Positions 54,001 to 62,304 of a stretch of DNA of 64,000 nucleotides are shown here, in pieces. Origin of the DNA: Anatilimnocola floriformis (GTDB lineage: Bacteria > Planctomycetota > Planctomycetia > Pirellulales > Pirellulaceae); the NCBI RefSeq assembly GCF_024256385.1, contig NZ_JAMLFW010000001.1, positions 4,650,001 through 4,714,000 of the forward strand. Direction: 5' to 3'. The position numbers and the translations under genes were made by a program. Below the pieces are notes generated by a model. That model was given only the letters and a program-made list of their open reading frames with translations, was not told the DNA's origin and did not search any database. Numbering within the stretch: position 1 is the first letter of the stretch; every line of letters starts with the position of its first letter.

Positions 54001-57000
54001 TTTTGGCCGCGTCGCGTCAATAACAAGCCCCGAGCCCATCAGCGGCGCAGGACGGCCGATACTGCGGATCGCCTACGATCTAGTCGGAAACGTCGTCGCA
54101 GAGATTGACGCACTTGGCAACTTCACTGAACGACGGTACGACGGTCTCAACCGTACAGTCCAAGTCATCGAGATGGACCCTGATGGCTCCGGAAATCAGA
54201 CTCCCGGTGTGACGAACTTTACCTATGATGATGCGGGCCAGCTAATCCTGGTTCAGAGTCCTCGCAATCAATATACAGAATATATTTACGACCGCATCGG
54301 ACGCAACACACAGGTGACCGAAGCCTATGGAACGGCGCTTTCCGCCGTATCGCAGTTCATCTATGACGAAGCGGGCGATCTAGTTCAAACCAAGGATCCA
54401 CTCGGTCGAGTTGTGTCGATGGGGTACGACCGGCTGCATCGTCAGCTCGATCGCGTCGGCGACACTGACGAAGAAGCCTACGCGTATGACAAGGCTGGCA
54501 ATTTGCTGACCTTTACCGATGGACTGTCGCGTGTGACGAAATACGAATACGACTCAATGGGGCGAGTCACGAGCATTCTCTATCCAGCACCAGGCGGTGG
54601 GGCGACGCAACCAGAGATCACCTACGCCTACCAGGACCTCGGGACTTCGTCGACGATCACCTCCGAAGACAACGACAATGATGGACTTGTTCAAACCTTC
54701 AATGCATGGGGCTGGTTGATCGAAGAAGACCGTGAGGGCTCGGTTACGTCGTATGAGTACGACCTGAACGGCAACTTGCTACACGCAACCGATCCCATGG
54801 GCCGCGTTACGTCGTACGATTACGACAAGCTTGATCGGCAGATCAAAGTCATCGCTCCGGATCCGGATGGTAGCGGCGGAGTCGATGCCTCAGAAACGGC
54901 TTATGAATACGATCTAGCGGGCAATCTCCTCAAGGTCATCGATCCTCTCGGAAACGAAACAACATATACCTTCGATAGTCGCTATCGGCAGATGTCCTCA
55001 AAGGACGCGCTAGGTGGCGAGACTTCCTTTACTTACGACGCAGTAGGCAATCTGCTCACGCTGACCGATCCCGTTGGAAATCAAACTGCGTGGGAATACG
55101 ACATTCGAGACCGAGTCACCGAAGAAACAAACGAGTTAGGCAAGAGCAGGGAGTTTGAGTACGACAAAGTAGGCAATCTGCTCGGCAAAAAGGATCGTTT
55201 GGGACGGCTTACTACTTACGCTTATGACGATATGAATCGCGTCGTAAGCGAACGATGGTGGGGTACTGCGCCTGCAATAATCAATAGCAGTCTGTACAGC
55301 GAACGGCTTTACTATGATGAGTACCAGGGTGGGATTGGCTACTCCACGATGGGGACGATCACCGCGGGCAGTTTTACGCTTACTTTTGACGGGCAGACCA
55401 CCGCGCCGATCGCCTGGGATGCGTCAGATTTGGACATTCTGAGCGCACTCGAAGATCTCAGTAACCTAGCTCCCGGCGATATCGTGACGGTCTATTCCAG
55501 CGCCGGCGCCAGCTATCGCGATATGTCATTTACATTCGGTGGGAGCCTCTCGGGAATTAATGTCCCGCAAATCACGGTCGATGCGACGGGGATTTACGAC
55601 GGCTACGGAGGTGCGAGTTCGTACCCGGGCAGTTCAATGGACGGCTATTCCTGGGGCGAGACGCAGGAAATTCCTGATCACAATGCTGGCGGCTGGACGG
55701 GCGGGACATTCACTCTGACCTTTGATGGCCAAACCACCGTGCCAATCGCCTGGAACGCCAGTAGCAACGATGTCGAAGCGGCCCTCGAGGCCTTATCGAA
55801 CATTGACGATGTTAGTGTCACCGGTGGCATGAGCAGTTACATGATCACCTTCGCTGGGGCACTGGCAAGTATTGACGTCGATCCGATCACCGTGGACGGC
55901 TCTGCGCTCGTTGTCCCAGGATTTGACCCATTCCCGAGCATCACGAATACGCATATCAGCGACAATAGTCACTGGGATGAATATCAGGGCGGAATCGGCT
56001 TCTTAACAACCGACCCAATTATATCAGGAACTTTTACGCTGACGTTCGATGGCCAGACAACGGCTCCGATTGCCTGGGATGCATCGGATATGGATATCCA
56101 AGAGGCGCTAGAGGACCTCAGCAACATTGAACCAGGTGATGTCACAGTCTCCGGTATGCGCGGCTCAAGCATTGTGGATCTTAGCTTCCAGTTCGGCGGT
56201 AACTTGTCGGGAATCGATCTTCCAATGATCGAAGCCGACCCGTCTGGAATATACGACGGCTACGGTCCCGCCACTGCGTTGACTGGCGGAGCTATGGAGG
56301 GTTACGCGTACGGAGAAGTCCAAGAAGTAACCGACTATTTGGTTGGCAGTTGGTCCGGCGGTACCTTCACTCTTTCCTTCGAGGGCCAAACTACGGCGCC
56401 AATAGCCTGGAATGCAAGCAACTACGATGTTGAAAGTGCTCTAGAAGCCCTCTCGAACATTGTCGACGTTAGCGTGACCACAGGTACAAACGGTTACCAG
56501 ATCACATTTAATGGTGCCCTTGCTTTGAGGGATGTCGGTGCCGTGACCGGCGATGCTTCGAATCTGCTGAGCGCCAATGCCGTCAATACTTTGGCGTTCG
56601 AATACGATGATGCCGGCCAGCTTGTGTACGCCGGGGACCAGTTTGGAGAGTACGAATACGATTACGACGGCATGGGGCGGTTGAAGGAAGAGACGCAGAA
56701 CTTGGCTGGCCTGCCGGAAGTGATTTTTGGCAGCGCCTACAACGTGAAGAGTGGGCGGACCTCGCTTTCGGCGACTGTGGGTGGCACGGATGACTTTTTG
56801 CGAACGTACACGCGAGACGAGTGGAACCGAGTGACGGAACTGCTCGATGCCGGCCAGGTCGGCGGCAACGGCGTGGTGAGGAAGGAAGTTGATTTCGCTT
56901 ACAACGCGGCACACCAACATGAGTCTATCGAGCGCAAAGAGGGGGCGAGCCCGACCACAATCGCGACCACATCGTTTACTTACGACGGCATGGGCAGGCT

Positions 57001-58546
57001 AAACGATCTGTGGCATAAGCACAGTTCGACGACGCTCGCGCGGTATCAGTACGACTACGACTTGGCGAGTCGCATCCAGCAGATCTCGTCGTACGTTGAT
57101 GGCGTATCGCACTACGATTACGACGATACGAACCAGCTGGTCGGCGCCGACCACGATGGCAGCGGTCCACCAGATGAGGACTATGAATACGACGCCAACG
57201 GTAATCGGAATAGCTCGGGGTTCGACGTTGACTCGAACAACCAGATTGTGACCGATGGGACGTACAGTTATACCTACGATGGCGAGGGGAATCGGGCATC
57301 CAAGACACTGATCTCAACCGGCGAAAAGGAAGAGTACGCTTGGGACCACCGTAATCGCCTCGTGTCGATCACGTTCAAGGACGGCTCGGGCAACATCGTG
57401 AAGACGGTCGGCCAGACCTATGACGTCTGGAATCAATGGATCAAACGCTCTGTCGATGCCGATGGCGCGGGAGCGGATGGCGACGTCGACACCTATTTCG
57501 CCTACGAGTCTGGCCAAATCACCTTCCAGTGGGAAGATTCCGACGGCGCGGGCGGCAGTGCCCCTACGATGTCGCATCGCTACACCTGGGCCGAAGGGGT
57601 TGATCAGTTTCTCGCCGACGAGCAGATTTCGACGCCCGGCACGGCGGGCAACGTCCTCTGGGGCCTCGGCGACCACCTGGGCAGCTTGCGAGACATCGCA
57701 GACCTCGTCGTCTCCACCGTTTCCGTCACCAACCACCGCGACTACGATACATTCGGCTCTTTGACAAGCGAAACGAACTCGGCTGTCGACCTGCTCTATG
57801 GCTATACGAGCAAACCGTGGGACGATGCTTCTGGATTGCAGAACAACCTGAACCGGTGGCTGGATGTTTGGCTGAAGCAGTGGATGAGTGAAGACCCGAT
57901 TGGGTTTGCTGCTGGTGATGAAAACCTTTATCGTTATGTGGGCAATGCTGTCACAACTACAATAGATCCTATTGGGCTGGCTGGCACGCCATCAATACAT
58001 AATCTAGATGTTGGCGGCACCGGCAGTGGAGGGCGCGGTGGCGGCCGACCAACGGGAGGCCTTGGTGGAAGCGGGGGTACCGGTGGTTTGAGTGGTGGAC
58101 GGCCTACAGGTGGTATCGGAGGCGGTGGCACTGGGACGGGGGGCATCGGAGCTGGCCGGCCAACTGGTGGAATTGGGGCCGGCCGAGGCCCAGCAAGTGG
58201 TGCCACTGTAAAACCCGCGGGCGCGCAGTCGCCAGGCGCTGCTAAACCTCCCGCTGCTAAACCTCCCACTGTAAAGCAACCTGCAACAAAGCCTCAGCCT
58301 TCCAAACCGAGCACTTCAAAACCATCAGTTACTCAATACAAAAAACGAAAGCCGGGCCTGACTGAAAAGGAAGCCTCAAAAGATTGCCCCAGCTGGGCAA
58401 AAGGACAGCCGCCCAAAGTAGGTGAAGATGGGAAGACATTTGCGAAGCGATTGTGCGAGGGGAAGTATGGGCCAGGGAACTATGCAAAGGGGGCTGGGAG
58501 TGAATTTAGTAAGATCCAAAAATACGGAGATCGCGCATTTGAATAG
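50984..58546 (+). CDS. Giant RHS/YD-repeat protein with inserted dockerin and GTFTLTF modules
   Basis: 2,520 codons. A second Calx-beta domain (15-125) leads to a long YD-repeat shell (about 360-1,430 and 1,865-2,260; hallmark YEYD..G, T.Y.YD) that wraps into a cocoon. Insertions: a dockerin-like EF-hand pair (about 645-710: DVDSNFRIDAFD, DINGDGHINTWD) and a block of four FTLTFDGQTTAPIAW domains (about 1,445-1,865). The RHS core ends in MSEDPIGFAAGDENLYRYVG and DPIGL (about 2,300-2,335). Then come a Gly-rich linker, a Pro/Lys-rich linker and a 60-residue tip (CPSWAKGQPPKVGEDGKTFA, GPGNYAKGAGSEFSKI). The tip is probably the variable toxin-like part. Confidence 0.75.
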   Translation: MCQVTDARAPREISIDDVSVSEPEAGVYIVRFKVTASGASSDAPAVSVDYTTSDITAVAGADYNYESGTLDFSSLDSEIEICIEVRADNVYLEGDEFFEVLLSGVTTGAEISGGVGTGKILDRTNPDGELSLKLGRTTYVCACNCCGEVPVDTAQGRQFVPTRPFQPAYRADGATGSNGVINVAAQFDPNRELNSAEVSVKIDGTWFGPVSYYGEDSEIDDWLVFTQQVDLSSFAASGGYPLEIKVKANYADGTTTRSKSGYTYILDKESESGFGERWHLTDVSRLVVTDSGAHQGAALLHGDGLAYWYPESGSDYLTPEGTFGELTAEGTGYALTQPNGAVDHFDLNGLLVKRTDENLNSTIFEYIDADGDSKADEISQITDPFHRTTKYEYDNVTGELETVTDYAGRETKYTYTNGLISKIEHPDPDGGSPSYPTETFSYDAVSGRLTEYKDALSRVTEYEYDVGGRIETITLPDSTTREIVSVATKGLKTGATGKLQNALHEEQLFGVMTDGRGNSTDVYTDDFGNEIKRVDSEGNTVITERDVNGLPIVITQKGGGGDSDRVTRLFYNSDGYLVGKVLPDLSRQAWEYDSHNKTLSRFTDELGRTTDYEYDALGNVTNETRYLAGQSLEPNSPATPNEPQRSLYNVLDVDSNFRIDAFDMIIMINWFNLNDWKDSVVSGPAMDEFNRDINGDGHINTWDYITLINYNHAPDPAVVTSFVYTSPDDAGDLANLPNGLLLTMTDALGRVTQYTYETNKSDPAFGRLLSVTEAYGLDEEATTSYEYDIAGNVTAVVNPLGVPTKFDYDNLDRKIKMTEAHPTNPALEGAVTEYEYDAVGNMTKMTDPSLYVTLYEYDARDRLEKVTQPIPVGANPLDAPVSLYTYDGNGNVASFSDPLEYVTLYEYDEADRLVLTKYPNQTQEELVYNRFGEVVERTAIGYGIGSGSSTTQYDYDLRGRLVSTTLPATDKVSGSKLDDLSVYDAAGQLISYTDRQGTKTNYKYDSFGRVASITSPEPISGAGRPILRIAYDLVGNVVAEIDALGNFTERRYDGLNRTVQVIEMDPDGSGNQTPGVTNFTYDDAGQLILVQSPRNQYTEYIYDRIGRNTQVTEAYGTALSAVSQFIYDEAGDLVQTKDPLGRVVSMGYDRLHRQLDRVGDTDEEAYAYDKAGNLLTFTDGLSRVTKYEYDSMGRVTSILYPAPGGGATQPEITYAYQDLGTSSTITSEDNDNDGLVQTFNAWGWLIEEDREGSVTSYEYDLNGNLLHATDPMGRVTSYDYDKLDRQIKVIAPDPDGSGGVDASETAYEYDLAGNLLKVIDPLGNETTYTFDSRYRQMSSKDALGGETSFTYDAVGNLLTLTDPVGNQTAWEYDIRDRVTEETNELGKSREFEYDKVGNLLGKKDRLGRLTTYAYDDMNRVVSERWWGTAPAIINSSLYSERLYYDEYQGGIGYSTMGTITAGSFTLTFDGQTTAPIAWDASDLDILSALEDLSNLAPGDIVTVYSSAGASYRDMSFTFGGSLSGINVPQITVDATGIYDGYGGASSYPGSSMDGYSWGETQEIPDHNAGGWTGGTFTLTFDGQTTVPIAWNASSNDVEAALEALSNIDDVSVTGGMSSYMITFAGALASIDVDPITVDGSALVVPGFDPFPSITNTHISDNSHWDEYQGGIGFLTTDPIISGTFTLTFDGQTTAPIAWDASDMDIQEALEDLSNIEPGDVTVSGMRGSSIVDLSFQFGGNLSGIDLPMIEADPSGIYDGYGPATALTGGAMEGYAYGEVQEVTDYLVGSWSGGTFTLSFEGQTTAPIAWNASNYDVESALEALSNIVDVSVTTGTNGYQITFNGALALRDVGAVTGDASNLLSANAVNTLAFEYDDAGQLVYAGDQFGEYEYDYDGMGRLKEETQNLAGLPEVIFGSAYNVKSGRTSLSATVGGTDDFLRTYTRDEWNRVTELLDAGQVGGNGVVRKEVDFAYNAAHQHESIERKEGASPTTIATTSFTYDGMGRLNDLWHKHSSTTLARYQYDYDLASRIQQISSYVDGVSHYDYDDTNQLVGADHDGSGPPDEDYEYDANGNRNSSGFDVDSNNQIVTDGTYSYTYDGEGNRASKTLISTGEKEEYAWDHRNRLVSITFKDGSGNIVKTVGQTYDVWNQWIKRSVDADGAGADGDVDTYFAYESGQITFQWEDSDGAGGSAPTMSHRYTWAEGVDQFLADEQISTPGTAGNVLWGLGDHLGSLRDIADLVVSTVSVTNHRDYDTFGSLTSETNSAVDLLYGYTSKPWDDASGLQNNLNRWLDVWLKQWMSEDPIGFAAGDENLYRYVGNAVTTTIDPIGLAGTPSIHNLDVGGTGSGGRGGGRPTGGLGGSGGTGGLSGGRPTGGIGGGGTGTGGIGAGRPTGGIGAGRGPASGATVKPAGAQSPGAAKPPAAKPPTVKQPATKPQPSKPSTSKPSVTQYKKRKPGLTEKEASKDCPSWAKGQPPKVGEDGKTFAKRLCEGKYGPGNYAKGAGSEFSKIQKYGDRAFE
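55318..56580 (+). repeat. Duplicated two-domain module inside the RHS gene
   Basis: Four related units of about 80-110 codons carry the core F-T-L-T-F-D-G-Q-T-T-A-P-I-A-W followed by a helix (ALEALSNI-type). They alternate as A-B-A-B: units starting at about 55318 and 55975 share YQGGIGxxxT (A type), and those at about 55685 and 56340 share GGWTGGTF or SWSGGTF (B type). The period is about 656 bp, showing that a two-domain block was duplicated as one piece. The block interrupts the YD repeats between two tyrosine-aspartate units. Confidence 0.7.
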
Positions 58547-58772
58547 AAATATAAGTCACAACAGTGTTTACATCCTTTTTCATGTTCGAGAACAAGCAGG
58601 CAATGAGGACTCGAAGCTATGTGGGGTATTCTCGACTGAAATGAAGGCAATGGATGCCTCTCAGCAGCTTCAAGTTGTGCCAGGTTTTAGGGATTTTCCG
58701 AACGGATTCATCATTGATGAGTATTTAGTTGACAAAGTTTTTTGGACTGAAGGATTCGGATTTGAAGACTAA
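58539..58772 (+). CDS. Putative immunity protein for the RHS tip (DUF7336-like)
   Basis: 77 residues from a TTG at 58539 with GGAG 9 bp upstream, overlapping the RHS stop by 8 bp. The product VYILFHVREQAGNEDSKLCG, VFSTEMKAMDASQQLQVVPG, FRDFPNGFIIDEYLVDKVFW, TEGF matches a small family of proteins (VYxLxH ... KLxGVYSxE ... QPGFRDxPxxFxIDEYxxD ... WTEGF) often found just after RHS-type genes. Position and overlap fit an immunity protein. Cytoplasmic, no signal. The family link is from memory of the pattern and is not tested. Confidence 0.6.
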   Translation: MNRNISHNSVYILFHVREQAGNEDSKLCGVFSTEMKAMDASQQLQVVPGFRDFPNGFIIDEYLVDKVFWTEGFGFED

Positions 58773-58992
58773 CGTTAGTCGGGCTCCTTTCAGTTGCGGT
58801 CCACTTAATGTGCCAATACCTATAAACTTGGTTCGTTTGGGAGTAATAATGTGACGGGAAAATCGGACACTCTTGGCGTAAGTGTTTGTGACATAAAGGC
58901 ATGGAGTGGTTTTCGAATCGATATTGCCTGTCATGCCACGCCCATAATTTGAGGGGGTGGTGGCTAGTGATGCGAAACTAGGGTAAACGGCT

Positions 58993-60558
58993 GTGGATGT
59001 GGTGATTCCCTTCCGACATTCTCCGCATGAGGACGAAGAGCTGCGGTATGTGCTGCGGAGCATGGAGCGTCACTTTATAGCTGCGGGTGCACCGGGTACT
59101 CCCGGCAACAAACCGGCGGCCGAGGCGGGGAAGGTTTGGATTTTGGGTGACCGGCCGGCGTGGCTGACCGCGGATCGCCGGGTAGCGGAGCACGTGCCCC
59201 ATGAAGCCCTGAGCAAGCCGTTCCGGTTTCGGACGCCGGTGCGGAACTATTTTTTGCTAACGTTTTTGGGGGCGGTAATTCCCGAGTTGTCGGCTGAGTA
59301 TGTGCAGGCGACGGATGACTCGGTGCTGCTCGCACCAGTGAACGCGGAGTTTCTCCGGCGACCTCGTGCCTTTGAGGATTTGGCCAAGGCGACGACTCGC
59401 GGGCGGGGGCTTTGGAGGGATTCGCTGTGGCGGACGTACGATACGCTGCTGCGGTTGGGGTATCCAGGAGTCAATTATGAGTCGCACATCCTGCACGTGT
59501 TGCAGCGTAAGTGGGTCTGGAGCGCCTACCGTGATTTCGCCGATTTCGCGAGCGAGGACCCGCACTTTGGGCTCGTGGGGCCAACTGCGATTTTCAATTA
59601 CCGGATGAAGCACGAGCCGTTCGAGCCCACCTGGCTGCTGAAGGAAGGGAAGTTCATTGGGTTTTATCAACACGGAGTGACCGGGGCGGATCCTGGTTGC
59701 GAAGTTCCAGGCTTATCGCGAGACATCCCCGTTCCTCCGGCAACGCAGTTGCTTACCGAACAAATTCGAGCGTTGTGCGCGGGAAAGACGTTTCTGAACT
59801 TCGATGATGCCTCGTTCACTATCGCCATGCACGCATTTCTGGATGAGGAGTTTTCCGAACCGAGCCGTTTTGAGAAAGAAGAAGCGTCTGTAGCTGGTTG
59901 GGGAGATCTCGATTCTCTGGCGATTGATACGTCGGACCTCGCCGATGAATGGAGCTCGTGGGCCGCATCCTGGCCAGAAATCATCATGCGCACGCGTGAT
60001 CAACTTCCGCAGATCCTCAATCACTTGCAACTAGTAGGTGAAGGCGTGGAGCTTGGTACCGTGCGAGGAGAGTTCGCCGACTCGCTTTTGCAAAACTGGA
60101 AAGGGAAACGGCTGCAGTGCATCGCACCCTGGTTAGAAGGGGAGCAGAATTATTCAGACGCCGGCTACCTGCCTCAATCAATTCACGATCAGAACTGTCT
60201 AGCGGCTTTCGATCGGCTGTCGAAACATGGTAATCGCTGCCAGGTTCGCCGACTTGATTCTTCGACAGCTGTTGCTTTGTTCGTAGATGCGTCTTTGGAC
60301 TTCGTTTACGTTGATGCGAGTTACTCCGGCGCCAACCTGAAAGAAGACCTCCGTATCTGGGCACCCAAGATTCGCCCCGGCGGACTTCTATGCGGGAACA
60401 ATTATCTCGACGGCGTACTCCCCTCGGGCCGCTTTGAAGTAAAGAGCACGGTGGACGCCTGGGCAGAGGCAAGCGGCTTGGAAATCAAGACCTCGGGCGA
60501 GCCTGACTGGCGTTCCTGGTTCATCCGGCTACCACTCGTCGAGTCTCGTGGTAGCTGA
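58993..60558 (+). CDS. Glycosyltransferase-like domain fused to a SAM methyltransferase
   Basis: 521 residues from a GTG. The N-terminal half (1-235) begins DVVIPFRHSPHEDEELRYVL and has KVWILGDRPAWL and VQATDDSVLLAP, where a DD pair sits as in the DxD motif of GT-A or Stealth-like sugar-phosphate transferases. The C-terminal half (about 345-515) is a class I methyltransferase of the Methyltransf_24 type: VELGTVRGEFADSLL, IAPWLEG, LDFVYVDASYSGANLKEDL, RPGGLLCGNNYLDG. Probably builds and methylates a surface glycan. Stands alone; no promoter recognised. GC is higher than in the RHS gene before it. Confidence 0.5.
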   Translation: MDVVIPFRHSPHEDEELRYVLRSMERHFIAAGAPGTPGNKPAAEAGKVWILGDRPAWLTADRRVAEHVPHEALSKPFRFRTPVRNYFLLTFLGAVIPELSAEYVQATDDSVLLAPVNAEFLRRPRAFEDLAKATTRGRGLWRDSLWRTYDTLLRLGYPGVNYESHILHVLQRKWVWSAYRDFADFASEDPHFGLVGPTAIFNYRMKHEPFEPTWLLKEGKFIGFYQHGVTGADPGCEVPGLSRDIPVPPATQLLTEQIRALCAGKTFLNFDDASFTIAMHAFLDEEFSEPSRFEKEEASVAGWGDLDSLAIDTSDLADEWSSWAASWPEIIMRTRDQLPQILNHLQLVGEGVELGTVRGEFADSLLQNWKGKRLQCIAPWLEGEQNYSDAGYLPQSIHDQNCLAAFDRLSKHGNRCQVRRLDSSTAVALFVDASLDFVYVDASYSGANLKEDLRIWAPKIRPGGLLCGNNYLDGVLPSGRFEVKSTVDAWAEASGLEIKTSGEPDWRSWFIRLPLVESRGS

Positions 60559-60801
60559 ATTCGAAGGCTATGTTTACATAGACCGAGGCTTTTTAGCCTG
60601 AGAACTTCACAGGGCCGACCGGTTCCGCTGTAAAACGTGGTGCTTGATAGCTCGCGAGCCCGCTGCCCCATCGGACTGGTGCCTTCTCGGCTGGACCATA
60701 AGGCTTTGAATGAAACAGTACGACTAGTGCGTTTCCACGATCCATCTAGCGCCAGCTAGGTAAGGTCGGTAATTTAGAGACCATCTTCAGGAGGTGGTCT
60801 G

Positions 60802-60888
60802 ATGGAACCAATTGCGGTGGAAATTCGCGCGGAGATTCTTGCCGCGTGTGATGCGGGTAACTACTTTGCCCTTGAATCGCTTGACTAA
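60802..60888 (+). mobile_element. IS630-like transposase remnant (start only)
   Basis: With AGGAGG 7 bp upstream, ATG 60802 opens EPIAVEIRAEILAACDAG, the usual first residues of an IS630-type transposase (helix-turn-helix start). After about 19 residues it continues NYFALESLD and stops. The other 300 or so residues and the far end are missing. The region before it (60559-60801) has no gene; the left end of the element probably lies there but I could not define an inverted repeat. Confidence 0.5.
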
Positions 60889-60991
60889 CATGTGGCGCTG
60901 CTTCAAACGAGGTTTGCCGTGCAGATGTAGAGAGGGCGAGGCGAGCACGCCCCCGGCCAGACAGTCGCTATGCACCATGGAAGGCGCTGCG

Positions 60992-61840
60992 ATGTCAGCG
61001 ACGAAAGTCATTCAAGTGGAAGGATGCCCTATCTGTGGCCAAGTCTATGAGAATTCGTTCAAAGAGCGATTTGACATCGCGGCCGATGAAGATCGTTGTC
61101 GCGATTTGCTGCTTGACCTGAAAGAAGAGCTTCGCGCAGTAGAGACTAAGCTTGAGGAACGCCAGCGGAAAGTCAGCGAACTGAGCAGCGAGCTATCAGA
61201 GATTGCTGCTACTCTCAACCAGAAGCAGGGAGAGGTTCAGCTTTACGATATTGTTAAGTCGGAAGGGCGGAAAGAAATGCGCCGCGTACTAGACAAGGAC
61301 GTTGCCGAGAGAAACTCAATAATCGGTGACATTGATCGGCGTATCGTGCGAGCAACGCAAGACCTCAAGGACATTGAAGACAAGGAACGAAGTAAGCAGA
61401 TCAACGCAGAATTCCGGGCATTCATGCGGACATCCCTTTCAAAGCTCGCTCTTTTGAATGTTTCAGAGAGTAGTTACAAAACCGTTTACTTTTCAATCAA
61501 GGAGTCAGGCAGCAAGCTGCCCAGAGCGTTGCTCGCGTATTACTACGCCATCCTAAACACGATTGCCAAGCGATCGACCTCATGCTTTTGCCCGATCGTC
61601 ATCGACTCTCCGAAGCAACAAGATCAGGACGATGCCAATTGGGAAAAGATCATCGAGTTCACGAGAGACTTCTTGCCGACCGATTCACAGCTTGTGCTGG
61701 GCCTTGTGGACGACATGGGTATCAACTTCGGCGGTAATGTCATCGAATTGAAGGAAAAGTTTTCGGTAATGAACAAGGAAAGCTACGAAGAGGTAGCGAG
61801 CATTGTTCGTCCGTTGATTGACGCCAGTTTAGTGGATTAG
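60992..61840 (+). pseudogene. C-terminal half of a coiled-coil (Rad50/SMC-like) ATPase
   Basis: 282 codons. A zinc-hook-like CPICG with one visible pair leads to a coiled coil (about 35-140, heptads of Leu/Glu/Lys) and the C-terminal ATPase lobe: SKLPRALLAYYYAILNTIAK (signature region) and CPIVIDSPKQQDQDDANW (Walker B and following acid), then LVLGLVDD. Walker A, which lies at the N-terminus of such proteins, is missing along with the first coil. ATG 60992 has GGAAGG 7 bp upstream but the setting is next to the IS remnant, so truncation by the insertion is likely. Such ATPases often sit in defence operons. Confidence 0.55.
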
Positions 61841-62041
61841 GCCGCTAAAAAGCCCTGTCAGCAACGGCGATGATGATCCGCAAGCTTCCTAGAATCGCCG
61901 TATCTCAAGTGAGTAAACGAAGTCGCGAAAACTCGCGCTAATAGCACAATTTCAGCTGTTGGCCGCCCGCTGTACGGTCGGCTTCGCTTCAAACCCGTAC
62001 CGCGATTTCAAACGTCGAAGAGTAGGTGTCTAAATGCTGCG

Positions 62042-62304
62042 TCAAGTCAGGGTGCTTTGTTCGCGCAGGTTGTGGCCGCGCGCCTTGGAGTGTGTTGAGA
62101 CAAGGCAAGTTTCATCGTCAATCTTCCAACGGGAATTGGGTGACTTTAGGTAGAGTTCGATTGCGAATGCTGCATTGACGCGAAGCGGCGACGGCGCTAC
62201 ACGCCGGGCATGTTTTTGACCAGCAGTTCCGCAGTAGCAAGGAACTGATCGGCCAAATGGAAAACGTGCTGGTCTGGCACTTCTGCTGGCTGGTCGTTTG
62301 TCAT
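62042..62304 (-). pseudogene. Small HEPN-like protein gene with a frameshift
   Basis: ATG 62304 overlaps the DUF5677 stop (ATGA). The first 35 codons (TNDQPAEVPDQHVFHLADQF, LATAELLVKNMPGV) end at TAG 62199-62197. In another frame the protein continues: PLRVNAAFAIELYLKS, then STHSKARGHNLRE, stop at 62042. The NAAFA.ELYLK helix and 'GHNLRE' are typical of HEPN-like toxin or nucleic-acid-processing proteins. One or two bases must be changed at about 62197-62200 to join them. The end after HNLRE also looks cut short. The 200 bp between this and the ATPase fragment hold nothing recognisable. Confidence 0.45.
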
